DNA from: Ruminococcus sp.
GTDB taxonomy: Bacteria > Bacillota > Clostridia > Oscillospirales > Ruminococcaceae
NCBI GenBank assembly: GCA_017543595.1
Contig: JAFYFU010000118.1
Coordinates: 1 to 53,543 of the forward strand
Length of the DNA: 53,543 nucleotides
Direction of reading: 5' to 3'
In this document: positions 35,185 through 44,082 of the stretch, one piece after another
Position numbering within the stretch: the first letter of the stretch is position 1
How the letters are laid out: the number at the start of each line of letters is the position of its first letter
The notes under the pieces: generated by a model
The model's input: only the letters and a program-made list of their open reading frames with translations
Told to the model about the DNA's origin: nothing
Databases searched by the model: none
Made by a program: the position numbers and the translations under genes

Positions 35185-37086
35185 TTACTTCTTGATGATT
35201 GCCTTAAACTTACAGGTTGCGATACAAGCACCGCACTTTACGCACTTATCCTTGTCGATTTCATATGCAGGCTTTTTCTTGCCGGGTGCAGTGTAGTCTG
35301 TAACAGTGATAGCGTTTGCGGGACACTGTTTAGCGCACATACCGCAGCCAAAGCACTTGTCTTTCTCAATCTCAAAGCTGAGAAGGTCTTTACATACGCC
35401 TGCGGGACATTTCTTATCGACAACGTGAGCGATATACTCATTTCTGAAACATTTGAGTGTTGAAAGTACGGGGTTGGGAGCTGTCTGTCCGAGACCGCAG
35501 AGGGAGTTGGATTTAACGTGATATGCGAGTTCTTCGAGCTTGTCGAGGTCTTCGAGAGTTCCCTTGCCCTTTGTGATTTTGTCGAGTATCTCCCACATTC
35601 TCTTTGTACCGATACGGCAGGGAGTACATTTACCGCATGACTCGTCAACAGTAAATTCAAGGAAGAACTTAGCGATATCAACCATACAGTTATCTTCGTC
35701 CATAACGATAAGTCCGCCTGAACCCATCATAGAACCGATGCTTATAAGGTTGTCATAGTCAATCGGAATATCAAAATGTTCAGCAGGAATATAGCCGCCC
35801 GAGGGACCGCCTGTCTGAGCAGCCTTGAATTTCTTTCCGTTGGGGATACCGCCGCCGATTTCTTCGATAACTTCACGGAGAGTTGTACCCATGGGAATTT
35901 CAACAAGACCTGTGTTCTTTATCTTACCGCCGAGAGCAAATACCTTTGTACCCTTTGATTTTTCAGTACCCATTGATGCGAACCACTGTGCGCCGTTGAG
36001 GATAATCTGGGGGATATTTGCGTATGTTTCAACGTTGTTGAGGATAGTGGGCTTCTGGAAAAGACCTTTTTCTGCGGGGAAAGGCGGACGGGGACGGGGT
36101 TCGCCGCGGTTGCCTTCGATAGATGTCATGAGGGCAGTTTCCTCACCGCAAACGAATGCGCCTGCGCCGAGACGGAGGTCAATGTCAAAGTCAAAGCCTG
36201 TTCCGAAAATATCCTTGCCGAGCATACCTGCTTCACGAGCCTGTTTTATTGCGATATTAAGACGTTCAACGGCTATAGGATATTCTGCACGGACATATAT
36301 GTAACCCTGTTTTGCACCGATAGCATAACCTGCAATAGTCATGGCTTCGAGAACAACATGGGGGTTACCTTCGAGAACGGAACGGTCCATAAATGCACCC
36401 GGGTCGCCCTCGTCAGCGTTACAGCAGACATATTTCATATCGGCATCGGGAACGATGTTTCTTGCGAGTTTCCACTTCATACCTGTGGGGAATCCGCCGC
36501 CGCCACGTCCACGGAGACCTGAATCGAGAATTGTCTGGATAACGTCTTCGGGTTTCATTTCTGTGAGAACTTTTCCGAGAGCCTTGTATCCGTCTCTGCC
36601 TATGTATTCATCTATATTTTCGGGATTGATAACGCCGCAATTTCTGAGTGCAACACGGTGCTGCTTCTTATAGAAAGCAGTATCATCGAGAGCCTTTATG
36701 TTGTCGCCGTCAACAGTTTCTTCATAGAGAAATTCCTTTACGGGATTTCCGCCGAGGAGGTGTTCCTCAACGATTCTGGGGATTTCTTCAACATCAACAC
36801 GTGAATAGAATGAACCCTCGGGATATACAATCATGATAGGTCCTCTTTCGCAGAGACCGAAACAGCCTGTCTTGACTATCTGTACCTTGTCGGTGAGATT
36901 TTTTGCCGCAAGTTCTTCTTCGAGCTTTGCGATTATTTTGGGAGAACCTGAAGAAGTACAGCCTGTACCGCCACAGACAAGAACGTGCTTTTCGTATTTT
37001 GAAGAAGCGTTGCTGCCGTGGGTTCTGAGAGCGACTTCACCCTCCATTGATTCTCTGACAATCTTGAGTTCTTCAAGAGTCTTCAT
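35185..37086 (-). CDS. hydB: Hydrogenase flavoprotein subunit (NuoF-like)
   Basis: 633 residues: N-terminal thioredoxin-like 2Fe-2S domain (CGGTGCTSSGSPKI; GCFGLCERGP), the NADH/FMN-binding core (RGRGGGGFPTGMKW; CNADEGDPGAFMDR; GAGAFVCGEETAL), SLBB, the 4Fe-4S motif SCGKCTPCRIG and two C-terminal ferredoxin repeats (CFGCGMCAKQCP; CVKCGACIATC). It handles electron exchange with NAD(H). AGGAGG precedes the ATG; gaps to hydC and hydA are 19 and 15 bases. Confidence 0.95.
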   Translation of the reverse strand: MKTLEELKIVRESMEGEVALRTHGSNASSKYEKHVLVCGGTGCTSSGSPKIIAKLEEELAAKNLTDKVQIVKTGCFGLCERGPIMIVYPEGSFYSRVDVEEIPRIVEEHLLGGNPVKEFLYEETVDGDNIKALDDTAFYKKQHRVALRNCGVINPENIDEYIGRDGYKALGKVLTEMKPEDVIQTILDSGLRGRGGGGFPTGMKWKLARNIVPDADMKYVCCNADEGDPGAFMDRSVLEGNPHVVLEAMTIAGYAIGAKQGYIYVRAEYPIAVERLNIAIKQAREAGMLGKDIFGTGFDFDIDLRLGAGAFVCGEETALMTSIEGNRGEPRPRPPFPAEKGLFQKPTILNNVETYANIPQIILNGAQWFASMGTEKSKGTKVFALGGKIKNTGLVEIPMGTTLREVIEEIGGGIPNGKKFKAAQTGGPSGGYIPAEHFDIPIDYDNLISIGSMMGSGGLIVMDEDNCMVDIAKFFLEFTVDESCGKCTPCRIGTKRMWEILDKITKGKGTLEDLDKLEELAYHVKSNSLCGLGQTAPNPVLSTLKCFRNEYIAHVVDKKCPAGVCKDLLSFEIEKDKCFGCGMCAKQCPANAITVTDYTAPGKKKPAYEIDKDKCVKCGACIATCKFKAIIKK

Positions 37087-37105
37087 AAGTCAACCTCCTA
37101 TATTA

Positions 37106-37600
37106 TTAAGCGTATTTGGAAATAATTTTGTCAACGTCATCAACGGTAAGACGACCGTAAACGTCTTCATTTACCGTGAGGACGGGAGCAAGTCCGCAGG
37201 CACCTATGCAGCGGCAGGCTTCGAGTGAGAATTTACCGTCGGGAGTACATTCGCCTCCTGCGATACCGAGTTTTTCCTGAAGCTTGTCGTAGATATCGCC
37301 TGAGCCTTTAACATAGCAGGCAGTACCAAGACAGACCGAGATAGTATATTCGCCCTTGGGATAGAGTGAGAACTGAGCATAGAAAGTAACTACGCCGTAG
37401 ATTTTCTCAAGGGGAATACCTGTGTTGTCGGAAATTATCTTCTGAACCTCAATGGGCAGATAGCCGTAAATTTCCTGAGCTTTCTGGAGTATCGGCATTA
37501 AAGCACCCTGACTGTCCTTTTTCTCCTTGATAATTTCGAGGAGCTGTGCTTCCTGTTCGGGAGTACCCTTGAAAGGAACTGTAGACTTTGATGAATTCAT
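37106..37600 (-). CDS. hydC: Hydrogenase 2Fe-2S subunit (NuoE-like)
   Basis: 164 residues: helical start, then a thioredoxin-like 2Fe-2S fold with four cysteines in VCLGTACYVKGS and CRCIGACGLAP. First gene of hydC-hydB-hydA; AAGGAGG is 9 bases before the ATG. The leader is about 170 bases from the promoter at 37780-37807. Confidence 0.95.
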   Translation of the reverse strand: MNSSKSTVPFKGTPEQEAQLLEIIKEKKDSQGALMPILQKAQEIYGYLPIEVQKIISDNTGIPLEKIYGVVTFYAQFSLYPKGEYTISVCLGTACYVKGSGDIYDKLQEKLGIAGGECTPDGKFSLEACRCIGACGLAPVLTVNEDVYGRLTVDDVDKIISKYA

Positions 37601-37741
37601 TTAATATGAACCTCCTTTTATATTGTATGTCCATAGCTGATGCCGTTGCGGCACATATCGCATATCACATATCTTAATGTATTATAACATATATTCAAAA
37701 AAATTTCTATCGTTATTTTAACTGAATCGGATATTTTTTAA

Positions 37742-37758
37742 TTGTATACATTACACAA
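37742..37758 (-). promoter_or_regulatory. Candidate operator of the hydrogenase operon
   Basis: Minus strand TTGTGTAATGTATACAA: a 7-3-7 dyad with one mismatch, 15-30 bases downstream of the predicted start of transcription. TTGT...ACAA ends recall the NADH sensor Rex, but the site is one base shorter than the usual Rex box, so the assignment is tentative. Confidence 0.35.
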
Positions 37759-37779
37759 AATTTTATGTTAATAATGATT

Positions 37780-37807
37780 AGTATAAACTAACACTTACAA
37801 ATGTCAA
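37780..37807 (-). promoter_or_regulatory. Promoter of hydC-hydB-hydA
   Basis: Minus strand TTGACA (37807-37802), 16-base spacer, TATACT (37785-37780). The 302 bases between hydC and the next gene hold this promoter, the leader with the candidate operator, a small TGCCG/CGGCA hairpin near 37640, and the neighbour's terminator; no gene was seen. Confidence 0.75.
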
Positions 37808-37847
37808 GTTTTTGGGGATTTTTCTGCATTTTATTTGTAAAAACAAA

Positions 37848-37881
37848 AAGCGGAAATGCCGTTTTAAGGGCATCTCCGCTT
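37848..37881 (-). terminator. Terminator after the InlB-repeat/dockerin gene
   Basis: Minus strand 13-bp stem (AAGCGGAGATGCC with GGCATTTCCGCTT, one G-T pair), 8-base loop, then TTTGTTTTT. Confidence 0.93.
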
Positions 37882-37902
37882 GAAAAAATTTCAACTTTTA
37901 TA

Positions 37903-39207
37903 TTATTTAAATTCGGTTATAATACCAGCATCAAACAATTGTATTTCAGCGGCATCTTTTCCCGTAACGCCTGAATTGCCGTCAACATCAGCATTTATGA
38001 GTGCAACGGAGTCAAGAGGGTACACTTCGGCATTTGCGAGATATTGAAGTATTGCAACGGCATCTGAAATACTCACATCTCCGTCAAGGTTTGCATCGCC
38101 TTTAAGTATTGCAGGTTCTTGTGATTCGGGTATTTCCTCAGTCCATACGGCTTCAAGGCTTATTCCGAGACCCGGGGCTGCGCCGGGGATAATGAAATCT
38201 TCACCGACTTCATAAACTTTGTCCTCAAATTTCCAGCCCGCAATCCTGTAACCGTCCCTGTCCAAATCGGGACACTGAACGGCTGTATCCGTATCGCCTT
38301 TGAGTTTAACATTGTCAATGCCCTTAACGCCCGATTTGAAAACGACAGTATAATTTTTGGGTGTCCATACGGCTGTGAATGTCACATCAACGCTCGGAAC
38401 TTCAACGGTTGCACCGGGGGCATAGATTTTTTCGTCATAGTCGGAAAGCCAGCCTGTGAGGTTGAAACCGTTTCTTGAAAATCTGTCGGCTGCGGCGAGT
38501 TCCGTTGAAGAATATTCATTTTTCGGGAAAGTATGGGAAGTATTTCCGTTAAGTCTGTCAACATCTCCCGCATAGAAAGTAAAATTTATTCTTTTGAACC
38601 ATTGGGGAGTGAGAACTATATCCTCATCGGGCATAATGATTCTCTGGTTATAATCTATTTTCAGGTCACCCAAGAACCAGCCTCTTGAATAAGCGTTGTC
38701 GAGAATTATAGATGTCATATCGGGGGATACGACCTGTCCTGCGACTGCCTTGAAATCCTTTAACCATTCGGGTCTTTCGATTGGTTCGCCCTCAAAATCG
38801 GTAACATATGTTATTGTGTGGCGGACAGCCTCTTTTGCAGATGATGACCATACGGGTTCAAGGGTTACTGCCGCACCTGATGCAAGAACATCATCGGGTA
38901 CAAGGAAAACGTCACCCTTCTGATATGCATAAACATTGTCATATGTCCAGCCGTTGAAATGGTATCCCTCTCTTGAAAGACTGCCTTCGGGAATGGAGAT
39001 ATAGGTTGCATTTTCAACGGGCTTGAAAAGTTCGGGGTCTGTCTGAGAACCAAATTCAACGCCCTCCTGTGTCGTGTCAAAAGAAATCGTAACGCCGGCG
39101 GGTGTTGTACCTGTAATTTCATCTTCCGCAGAAGCAGTCACAGCAGATGATGATACGGCAATAAGTACCGCAGACAGAAAAGCGGCGGATTTTTGTAATT
39201 TTTTCAT
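37903..39207 (-). CDS. Secreted InlB-type repeat protein with dockerin
   Basis: 434 residues. Signal peptide (KKLQKSAAFLSAVLIAVSSS, cleavage near TASAED), then four or five InlB/Listeria-Bacteroides (Flg_new) type beta-grasp repeats, each with the REGYHFNGWTYD / RNGFNLTGWLSD / RDGYRIAGWKFE pattern and a following Val-Pro-Thr-Phe strand, and a two-repeat dockerin at the C-terminus (GDANLDGDVSISDAVAILQ; ADVDGNSGVTGKDAAEI). It is probably displayed on a cohesin scaffold as a binding or structural module; no catalytic domain is visible. GGGAGGG precedes the ATG. It follows the DUF4250 gene after 24 bases. Confidence 0.9.
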   Translation of the reverse strand: MKKLQKSAAFLSAVLIAVSSSAVTASAEDEITGTTPAGVTISFDTTQEGVEFGSQTDPELFKPVENATYISIPEGSLSREGYHFNGWTYDNVYAYQKGDVFLVPDDVLASGAAVTLEPVWSSSAKEAVRHTITYVTDFEGEPIERPEWLKDFKAVAGQVVSPDMTSIILDNAYSRGWFLGDLKIDYNQRIIMPDEDIVLTPQWFKRINFTFYAGDVDRLNGNTSHTFPKNEYSSTELAAADRFSRNGFNLTGWLSDYDEKIYAPGATVEVPSVDVTFTAVWTPKNYTVVFKSGVKGIDNVKLKGDTDTAVQCPDLDRDGYRIAGWKFEDKVYEVGEDFIIPGAAPGLGISLEAVWTEEIPESQEPAILKGDANLDGDVSISDAVAILQYLANAEVYPLDSVALINADVDGNSGVTGKDAAEIQLFDAGIITEFK

Positions 39208-39231
39208 TTTTCCCTCCCGTCCGACACAAGG

Positions 39232-39408
39232 TCAGACAAAACAATTTTTTTCTTTATTGTACCTGTAATTTATCAGAGAGAGTTTTTTCTCTATATCCTC
39301 TCTGGAAATACACATACTCCTGCAAAGTTCTTCAAGATTCGGGTATTCGTCCCTGAGCTTTGTGTTTACGTAACTGAGAAGAATTGCGGGGTCTTTCGGA
39401 ATATTCAT
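39232..39408 (-). CDS. DUF4250 family small protein
   Basis: 58 residues, a complete small gene with AAAGGAG 9 bases before the ATG. The sequence (MNIPKDPAILLSYVNTKLRD, then EYPNLEELCRSM, ending YNKEKNCFV) matches the DUF4250 pattern common in Clostridia: a short N-terminal strand, two helices with an HTH-like spacing and a Tyr-rich end. Function unknown. It is first in a two-gene unit with the InlB-repeat/dockerin gene. Confidence 0.9.
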   Translation of the reverse strand: MNIPKDPAILLSYVNTKLRDEYPNLEELCRSMCISREDIEKKLSLINYRYNKEKNCFV

Positions 39409-39455
39409 TATGTCATGCTCCTTTCGCAGATAAGGCTGTATACAACTTTAAAATA

Positions 39456-39484
39456 AATATACAGTAATTATTTCTTTTTGTCAA
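39456..39484 (-). promoter_or_regulatory. Promoter of DUF4250 and InlB-repeat genes
   Basis: Minus strand TTGACA (39484-39479), 17-base spacer, TATATT (39461-39456). Confidence 0.85.
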
Positions 39485-39643
39485 TAGAATACAAAGAATA
39501 CCGTAAATTAATTTTTTGTTAATAAGTATTATGATATTATTTATTATCGGCTTTATTATGGTTTATCAGTAAACAAAATGCTGATTTTCGTTATTTTTAA
39601 TGAAATTCAGAAAAAATTTCTTGTATTTTGTCTGAATAACTAA
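39485..39643. other. AT-rich intergenic spacer without a gene
   Basis: Between two divergent promoters. Very AT-rich with T runs; no open frame with a ribosome site, no clear hairpin with a T run and no repeat-family copy. Confidence 0.6.
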
Positions 39644-39672
39644 TTGACAATCTTAATGTGTTATGATAAAAT
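39644..39672 (+). promoter_or_regulatory. Promoter of the L,D-transpeptidase gene
   Basis: TTGACA (39644-39649), 17-base spacer, TAAAAT (39667-39672). A leader of about 105 bases follows with no recognised motif. Confidence 0.85.
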
Positions 39673-39785
39673 AGTGAGGTAGAATATTATTGTCAGGCGG
39701 TATAAAGGCAGACAGGCACTTTTCACGGATATGCCCCGAATGACTCAGAATGGAAACAAGACGATAACTGAAAGGAAGTATTTTA

Positions 39786-41681
39786 ATGGGCAAAGAAAAT
39801 CCTACTGCACCAACAGAAAACAAGACAAGCAAAAAGGATATATACAAACAGATAAAATTATCGCTCGAAGCCGAAAACAAGACAGATACAGATGAAAGCG
39901 TAAAGAACGCAGGTCAGCAGAGCGCACAGGCTGCCGCCTATGCCGCTTCCGCTCTCGGAGGTTCAAAAAAATCAAAGGCTGATACAAAGAAAGAAAAGCC
40001 TGCCGAAAAACAAAACAAACCCGCAGAAGAAAACAAGCCCCCTCAGCAGGAAGACGTTTCCGCAGAAACTCAGAAAGACAATGAGGAAAAAGCCCGTCAG
40101 GCTGAAAAAGCCGCAGCAGAAATTTCAGCTCAGGCTCAGAAAGCTTCCGCCAAAAGAAATACACCCAAGATAGACGATATCCCCGAATACCGCCCGCCTG
40201 AAACGGCTGAAAGAAAAAGAGTCAAGCACAAGGGAAATTCCGCCGCCGCCGCCAAAAGCAGCGCAGGAACAACAGTCGCACTCGTTGCATTTTCCGTACT
40301 CGTTGTTTTCGCACTCGTCTATACGATTATCGCTTTTTCGTACAGAAATAAATTCCTCCCGAATACCTACGTCAACGGCGTGAATATTTCCGGAATGACC
40401 ACCGAGGAAGCAGAAAAGGCAATAATTGAAAATGTCGCAAACGATGAGATAACTTTTGTTGAGCAGGACGGCGAAAAAGTTACTTTCACGGGCGACCAGT
40501 ACGAAAGCACATACAAGCTCCCCGGAGGTTCGCTTGACGATGCAGCCGCAGAAAACCGTGCTTTATGGCTCGGAAAACTTATCAAGGAAACAGACTACAA
40601 TGTATCTTTGGAGCATACATACTCCGATGATGCAATAAAAGAAATCGTTTCTGCATATGACTGGGGCTATGTCGCTCCAAAAAATGCGGAAATAATTTCC
40701 GATGAATCGGGAAAGTTTTCGATTCAGCCCGAAGACAACGGAAATTCAGTAAAAACAGACGTTCTCGGAGAATATGCCGTTGAACAGATGAAAAGCGGTA
40801 TAAACGAAATCGTAATGACGGATTCAAACTGCTACGAAAAAGCTAAAATTACTTCCGAGGACCTTGTAAGTACTCTTGACCTCTACAACAGAATCGGAAA
40901 TATCAGCATAACCTTTGAAATGACAAACCGTGAGGAAATTTTCGACCCCGTAGGCACTGAAAATATCGATTACAAAACTATTGCCGACTGGCTCACAATC
41001 GTTGATGACAAGGTTGTTGTTGACAGTCAGAAGGCACAGCAGTGGGTAAGAGAAAATATCGCACAGAAATATGACACATACGTTGAGGGCTATACAAGAC
41101 AGTTCACAACAACAATGGACGGAACTATCGAACTTCCCCTCGGATATACAGGCATTTACGGCTGGGCAACAGACGTTGAGGCTACCGCAGACAAACTCAT
41201 TCAGCTCATCATGGCAGGCGAATCCTGTTCGACAGAACCCGTTTACTCTCAGGAAGGTTTCCGTATGCACAGCGAAGCTGAGGGCTATTCCTACACAAAG
41301 AAAACCTATATCGAAGTAAGCCTCAGCCGTCAGCACCTCTGGTATTATGTTGACGGAGACCTGTTCCTTGAATCAGATGTAGTTACGGGTATGTCATGGG
41401 ACCCCGAAAGACAGACACCTCCCGGAATGTTCCGTGTATGGAGCGTAGAGGCAAATGTTATACTCGGAACTTATGCAATTCAGGGCTATGAGTGTCCCGT
41501 TGACTTCTGGATGCCCATTGACTATACGGGTATCGGTCTGCATGACCTCTATCACGCATCTTACGGCGGAAATGTCCGTGACTGGGAAGGTTCACACGGC
41601 TGTATAAATCTCCCGTGGGATACTGCATCGGCAATTTACAATCAATGCGTAGTAGGAACTCCCGTGGTAATTACTCCTTGA
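39786..41681 (+). CDS. L,D-transpeptidase with peptidoglycan-binding domains
   Basis: Cross-links peptidoglycan in a 3-3 manner or attaches proteins to it. 631 residues: a long charged cytoplasmic N-terminus rich in Ala, Lys and Gln (about 1-155), one membrane span (TTVALVAFSVLVVFALVYTI, about 160-185), PG_binding_4-type domains (VNGVNISGMTTEEAEKAI), and a YkuD domain with GIGLHDLYHASYG and the catalytic SHGCINLPWDTA near the C-terminus. Orientation is type II with the enzyme outside. AAGGAAG precedes the ATG at 7 bases. Monocistronic. Confidence 0.95.
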   Translation: MGKENPTAPTENKTSKKDIYKQIKLSLEAENKTDTDESVKNAGQQSAQAAAYAASALGGSKKSKADTKKEKPAEKQNKPAEENKPPQQEDVSAETQKDNEEKARQAEKAAAEISAQAQKASAKRNTPKIDDIPEYRPPETAERKRVKHKGNSAAAAKSSAGTTVALVAFSVLVVFALVYTIIAFSYRNKFLPNTYVNGVNISGMTTEEAEKAIIENVANDEITFVEQDGEKVTFTGDQYESTYKLPGGSLDDAAAENRALWLGKLIKETDYNVSLEHTYSDDAIKEIVSAYDWGYVAPKNAEIISDESGKFSIQPEDNGNSVKTDVLGEYAVEQMKSGINEIVMTDSNCYEKAKITSEDLVSTLDLYNRIGNISITFEMTNREEIFDPVGTENIDYKTIADWLTIVDDKVVVDSQKAQQWVRENIAQKYDTYVEGYTRQFTTTMDGTIELPLGYTGIYGWATDVEATADKLIQLIMAGESCSTEPVYSQEGFRMHSEAEGYSYTKKTYIEVSLSRQHLWYYVDGDLFLESDVVTGMSWDPERQTPPGMFRVWSVEANVILGTYAIQGYECPVDFWMPIDYTGIGLHDLYHASYGGNVRDWEGSHGCINLPWDTASAIYNQCVVGTPVVITP

Positions 41682-41691
41682 TGACAATTCA

Positions 41692-41721
41692 AAAGCTGCA
41701 CTGAAATGTGCAGCTTTTTTT
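41692..41721 (+). terminator. Terminator after the L,D-transpeptidase gene
   Basis: A 10-bp perfect stem (AAAGCTGCAC with GTGCAGCTTT), 6-base loop, T run. Confidence 0.94.
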
Positions 41722-41767
41722 ATGGGATAATATTTGATTTATTCTGTAAAAAAATAACTGTAACGTA

Positions 41768-41796
41768 TTGACGAAAGGCAAGAAATATTATATAAT
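41768..41796 (+). promoter_or_regulatory. Promoter of rpe and the Rnf-like genes
   Basis: TTGACG (41768-41773), 17-base spacer, TATAAT (41791-41796). Confidence 0.85.
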
Positions 41797-41859
41797 TAAA
41801 GTGTGTGAGATTTTATATGTGTTCGGCAGTGAGATGCTGTCGGAAGAAAGAGTGATAAT

Positions 41860-42516
41860 ATGAAAAATTTTGTTTCGGCATCGGTTCTCAGTGCCGATAT
41901 GCTTAATCTGAGAGATGAAATATCAAAAATCAAAAATGCAGGGGTTGATATGCTCCATTTTGATGTTATGGACGGAGTTTTTGTTCCGAATATAACCTAC
42001 GGTCTGCCCGTCCTTGAACAGGTCAGAAAAGAAACAGATATAATCCTTGATGTTCACCTCATGATTATTGACCCGATAAAATATGTAAAACGTTTTGCCG
42101 AATGTGGTGCTGATATTATATCTTTTCATCTTGAAAGCCAAAGCAATACAATGGATACCATAAAGGCAATAAAATCCGCAGGCGCAAAGGCTGCCCTTGC
42201 AGTAAAACCGAATACCCCCATAGAAAATGCCTTTGAATATCTGCCTTATCTCGACATGATTCTTGTGATGACCGTTGAACCGGGATTCGGCGGACAGGGA
42301 TTTATTCCCGAAACCGTTGAAAAAGTCAAAATCATAAAAGATAAAATAATTTCCCTCGGACTTGATATTGATGTTCAGGTTGACGGCGGAATAAACGACA
42401 AAACAGCGGAAATTGTAAAGTCTGCGGGTGCAAATGTACTTGTTTCGGGAAGCTGGCTCTTTAAATCCGAAAATATGGCGGAAGCTGTAAAAAAGTTGAA
42501 GAAAGCTGAGGAATAA
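41860..42516 (+). CDS. rpe: Ribulose-phosphate 3-epimerase
   Basis: Interconverts ribulose-5-P and xylulose-5-P. 218 residues, TIM barrel: SVLSADMLNL start, metal-site HFDVMDGVFVPN (about 33-44), LDVHLMI, TVEPGFGGQGF and the VDGGI phosphate-binding end. First in an operon: its stop shares one base with the ATG of the RnfD-like gene. Confidence 0.96.
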   Translation: MKNFVSASVLSADMLNLRDEISKIKNAGVDMLHFDVMDGVFVPNITYGLPVLEQVRKETDIILDVHLMIIDPIKYVKRFAECGADIISFHLESQSNTMDTIKAIKSAGAKAALAVKPNTPIENAFEYLPYLDMILVMTVEPGFGGQGFIPETVEKVKIIKDKIISLGLDIDVQVDGGINDKTAEIVKSAGANVLVSGSWLFKSENMAEAVKKLKKAEE

Positions 42517-43469
42517 TGGACAATACAAAGATTAAAAGCCATGTATGGCTTGACCTTGCGGTAACATTGTTCGGACTTTCCGTTGTTTCATATTTTTACT
42601 ACGGAGAGAGATTTCTTTTGCTTTCGGGAGTATGTCTGGGAGTTTCCTGTACAGCGGAGATAATATGCTCAAAGCTTATGCACAAAAAATTCGATGATTT
42701 TCATTTCATATCCGATGCGATGATGATATCGCTTATGCTGCCTGCTGTTTTCAGCCTGAAAATTGCGGGATTAGCCTGTATTTTTGCAGTAATTGTCACG
42801 AAGAATATTTTCGGCGGAAAAGACAATATGATATTTTCTCCTGCGGCGGCGGCATATGTTTTCATGCTTACTTCATGGAAAGACAATCTGCTGAAATATC
42901 CCGAACCGAATACGAAATATCAGGCGGGCGAAAAAATTACGGACCTTGTATATTCCGCAAGTCACAACTTCAACATGGAGGGTAAAACAGATATAAGTGA
43001 CTTTGACCTCATGCTCGGAAATTTCAGCGGTGCATCGGGAACAGTAATAATACCTGTTCTTGTTGTTTCGGCAGTTGTGCTTATTTTAAGGCGTGACATA
43101 TCCGCAGGCGCATTTTTCGGAACTGTTGCGGGAACTGTTTTAATGGCATTTATAATCCCCGCAACCGATGATATCATTCAGTCCGCAAAATACAGCCTTT
43201 GCATGAATATGACGCTGTTTTCCGCAATATACATAGTATCAGACAGGAGAACAGCCCCCGAAAAGGATTACTACGCATTTTTCTACGGACTTTTCATAGC
43301 CGTAATATCATATATACTTATAATCACAACGGCACAGGAAAACGCAATTGTTATTGTTTCGGTAATATTCACCCCTGTTGCTCTCGGCATTAAAAACCTC
43401 GAAAATAAAATCAGACTTGCAGGCGAAAATGACGGAAATCTGAGAGGGGAGGCTGAAAGCATTGAATAA
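42516..43469 (+). CDS. RnfD/NqrB-like membrane protein
   Basis: 317 residues, about nine or ten membrane spans. RnfD-like landmarks: the DAMMISLMLPA span, KNIFGGKDNMIFSPAAAAYVF (about 96-116; compare GGLGKNIFNPAA in RnfD) and LMLGNFSGASGTV (about 166-177), where Thr176 may correspond to the FMN-linked threonine, although the motif is one residue shorter than usual. In Rnf/Nqr complexes this subunit carries covalent FMN and riboflavin in the membrane. It overlaps rpe and the RnfE-like gene. Confidence 0.82.
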   Translation: MDNTKIKSHVWLDLAVTLFGLSVVSYFYYGERFLLLSGVCLGVSCTAEIICSKLMHKKFDDFHFISDAMMISLMLPAVFSLKIAGLACIFAVIVTKNIFGGKDNMIFSPAAAAYVFMLTSWKDNLLKYPEPNTKYQAGEKITDLVYSASHNFNMEGKTDISDFDLMLGNFSGASGTVIIPVLVVSAVVLILRRDISAGAFFGTVAGTVLMAFIIPATDDIIQSAKYSLCMNMTLFSAIYIVSDRRTAPEKDYYAFFYGLFIAVISYILIITTAQENAIVIVSVIFTPVALGIKNLENKIRLAGENDGNLRGEAESIE

Positions 43470-44082
43470 GGACAAATTTTCCGTGTTTGACGGTCTCTGG
43501 AAAGACAATACGATTCTTTCGGCATTAATGGTAATATCCCCCGTGATAGTCTGCGGAAACACTCTCAGAAATGCACTGGCGATAATATATGCATTTTCGG
43601 CAATAACGCTTTTTTCCGTTGTAATCGCATCATTTGTCCCGAAAAATCTGCCTTATACAATAAGAACGATAATAAATGCCGCTATTGCATCACTTGTATA
43701 TATTCCCGTAAAACATATGGCTGTGGGATTTTTCCCTGATGTGATTCCGAGGACGGGAATATATTTCCCTCTGCTTGCGGTAAATTCAATTATAATTCTT
43801 CATACGGAGTCAAAATTTTTCAAGATGAAAAAGCCTGAGATGATTGGTTCGCTTGTTTTCTATATACTGGGATTTGATTTGATAATGCTGATTATTTCGG
43901 TTATAAGGGAAATATTCGGTCACGGAACTTTGAATGAAAATGTTATAAATATTAATTTTATAAGCGGATTGAGTGAGCCTTTCGGCGGATTTGTACTTCT
44001 CGGACTTTTATGCGGTCTTTACAGGAAAATGCGTTCGGGAAACAGAATATCGGGAGGGGATAAAAATGTTTCTGATAACTGA
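43462..44082 (+). CDS. RnfE-like membrane protein lacking Fe-S cysteines
   Basis: 206 residues, six membrane spans. The start FDGLWKDNTILSALMVISPVIV aligns by eye with RnfE [21 protein letters not shown], but the cysteine is Ser26. GIYFPLLAVNSIIIL aligns with GIFIPLIVTNCIVVG, and that cysteine is Ser109. IREIFGHGTL matches the RnfE REIIGNGTL block. In canonical Rnf those cysteines hold the membrane 2Fe-2S cluster. Start: TTG at 43462 with GGGGAGG 9 bases upstream, overlapping the RnfD-like stop by 8 bases. Confidence 0.8.
   Translation: MNKDKFSVFDGLWKDNTILSALMVISPVIVCGNTLRNALAIIYAFSAITLFSVVIASFVPKNLPYTIRTIINAAIASLVYIPVKHMAVGFFPDVIPRTGIYFPLLAVNSIIILHTESKFFKMKKPEMIGSLVFYILGFDLIMLIISVIREIFGHGTLNENVININFISGLSEPFGGFVLLGLLCGLYRKMRSGNRISGGDKNVSDN

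Noticed and set aside
37681-37686. TATAAT (minus strand) as main hydC promoter
   Set aside because: No acceptable -35 box 16-18 bases upstream; the TTGACA/TATACT pair further up is better. It could still be a secondary start.
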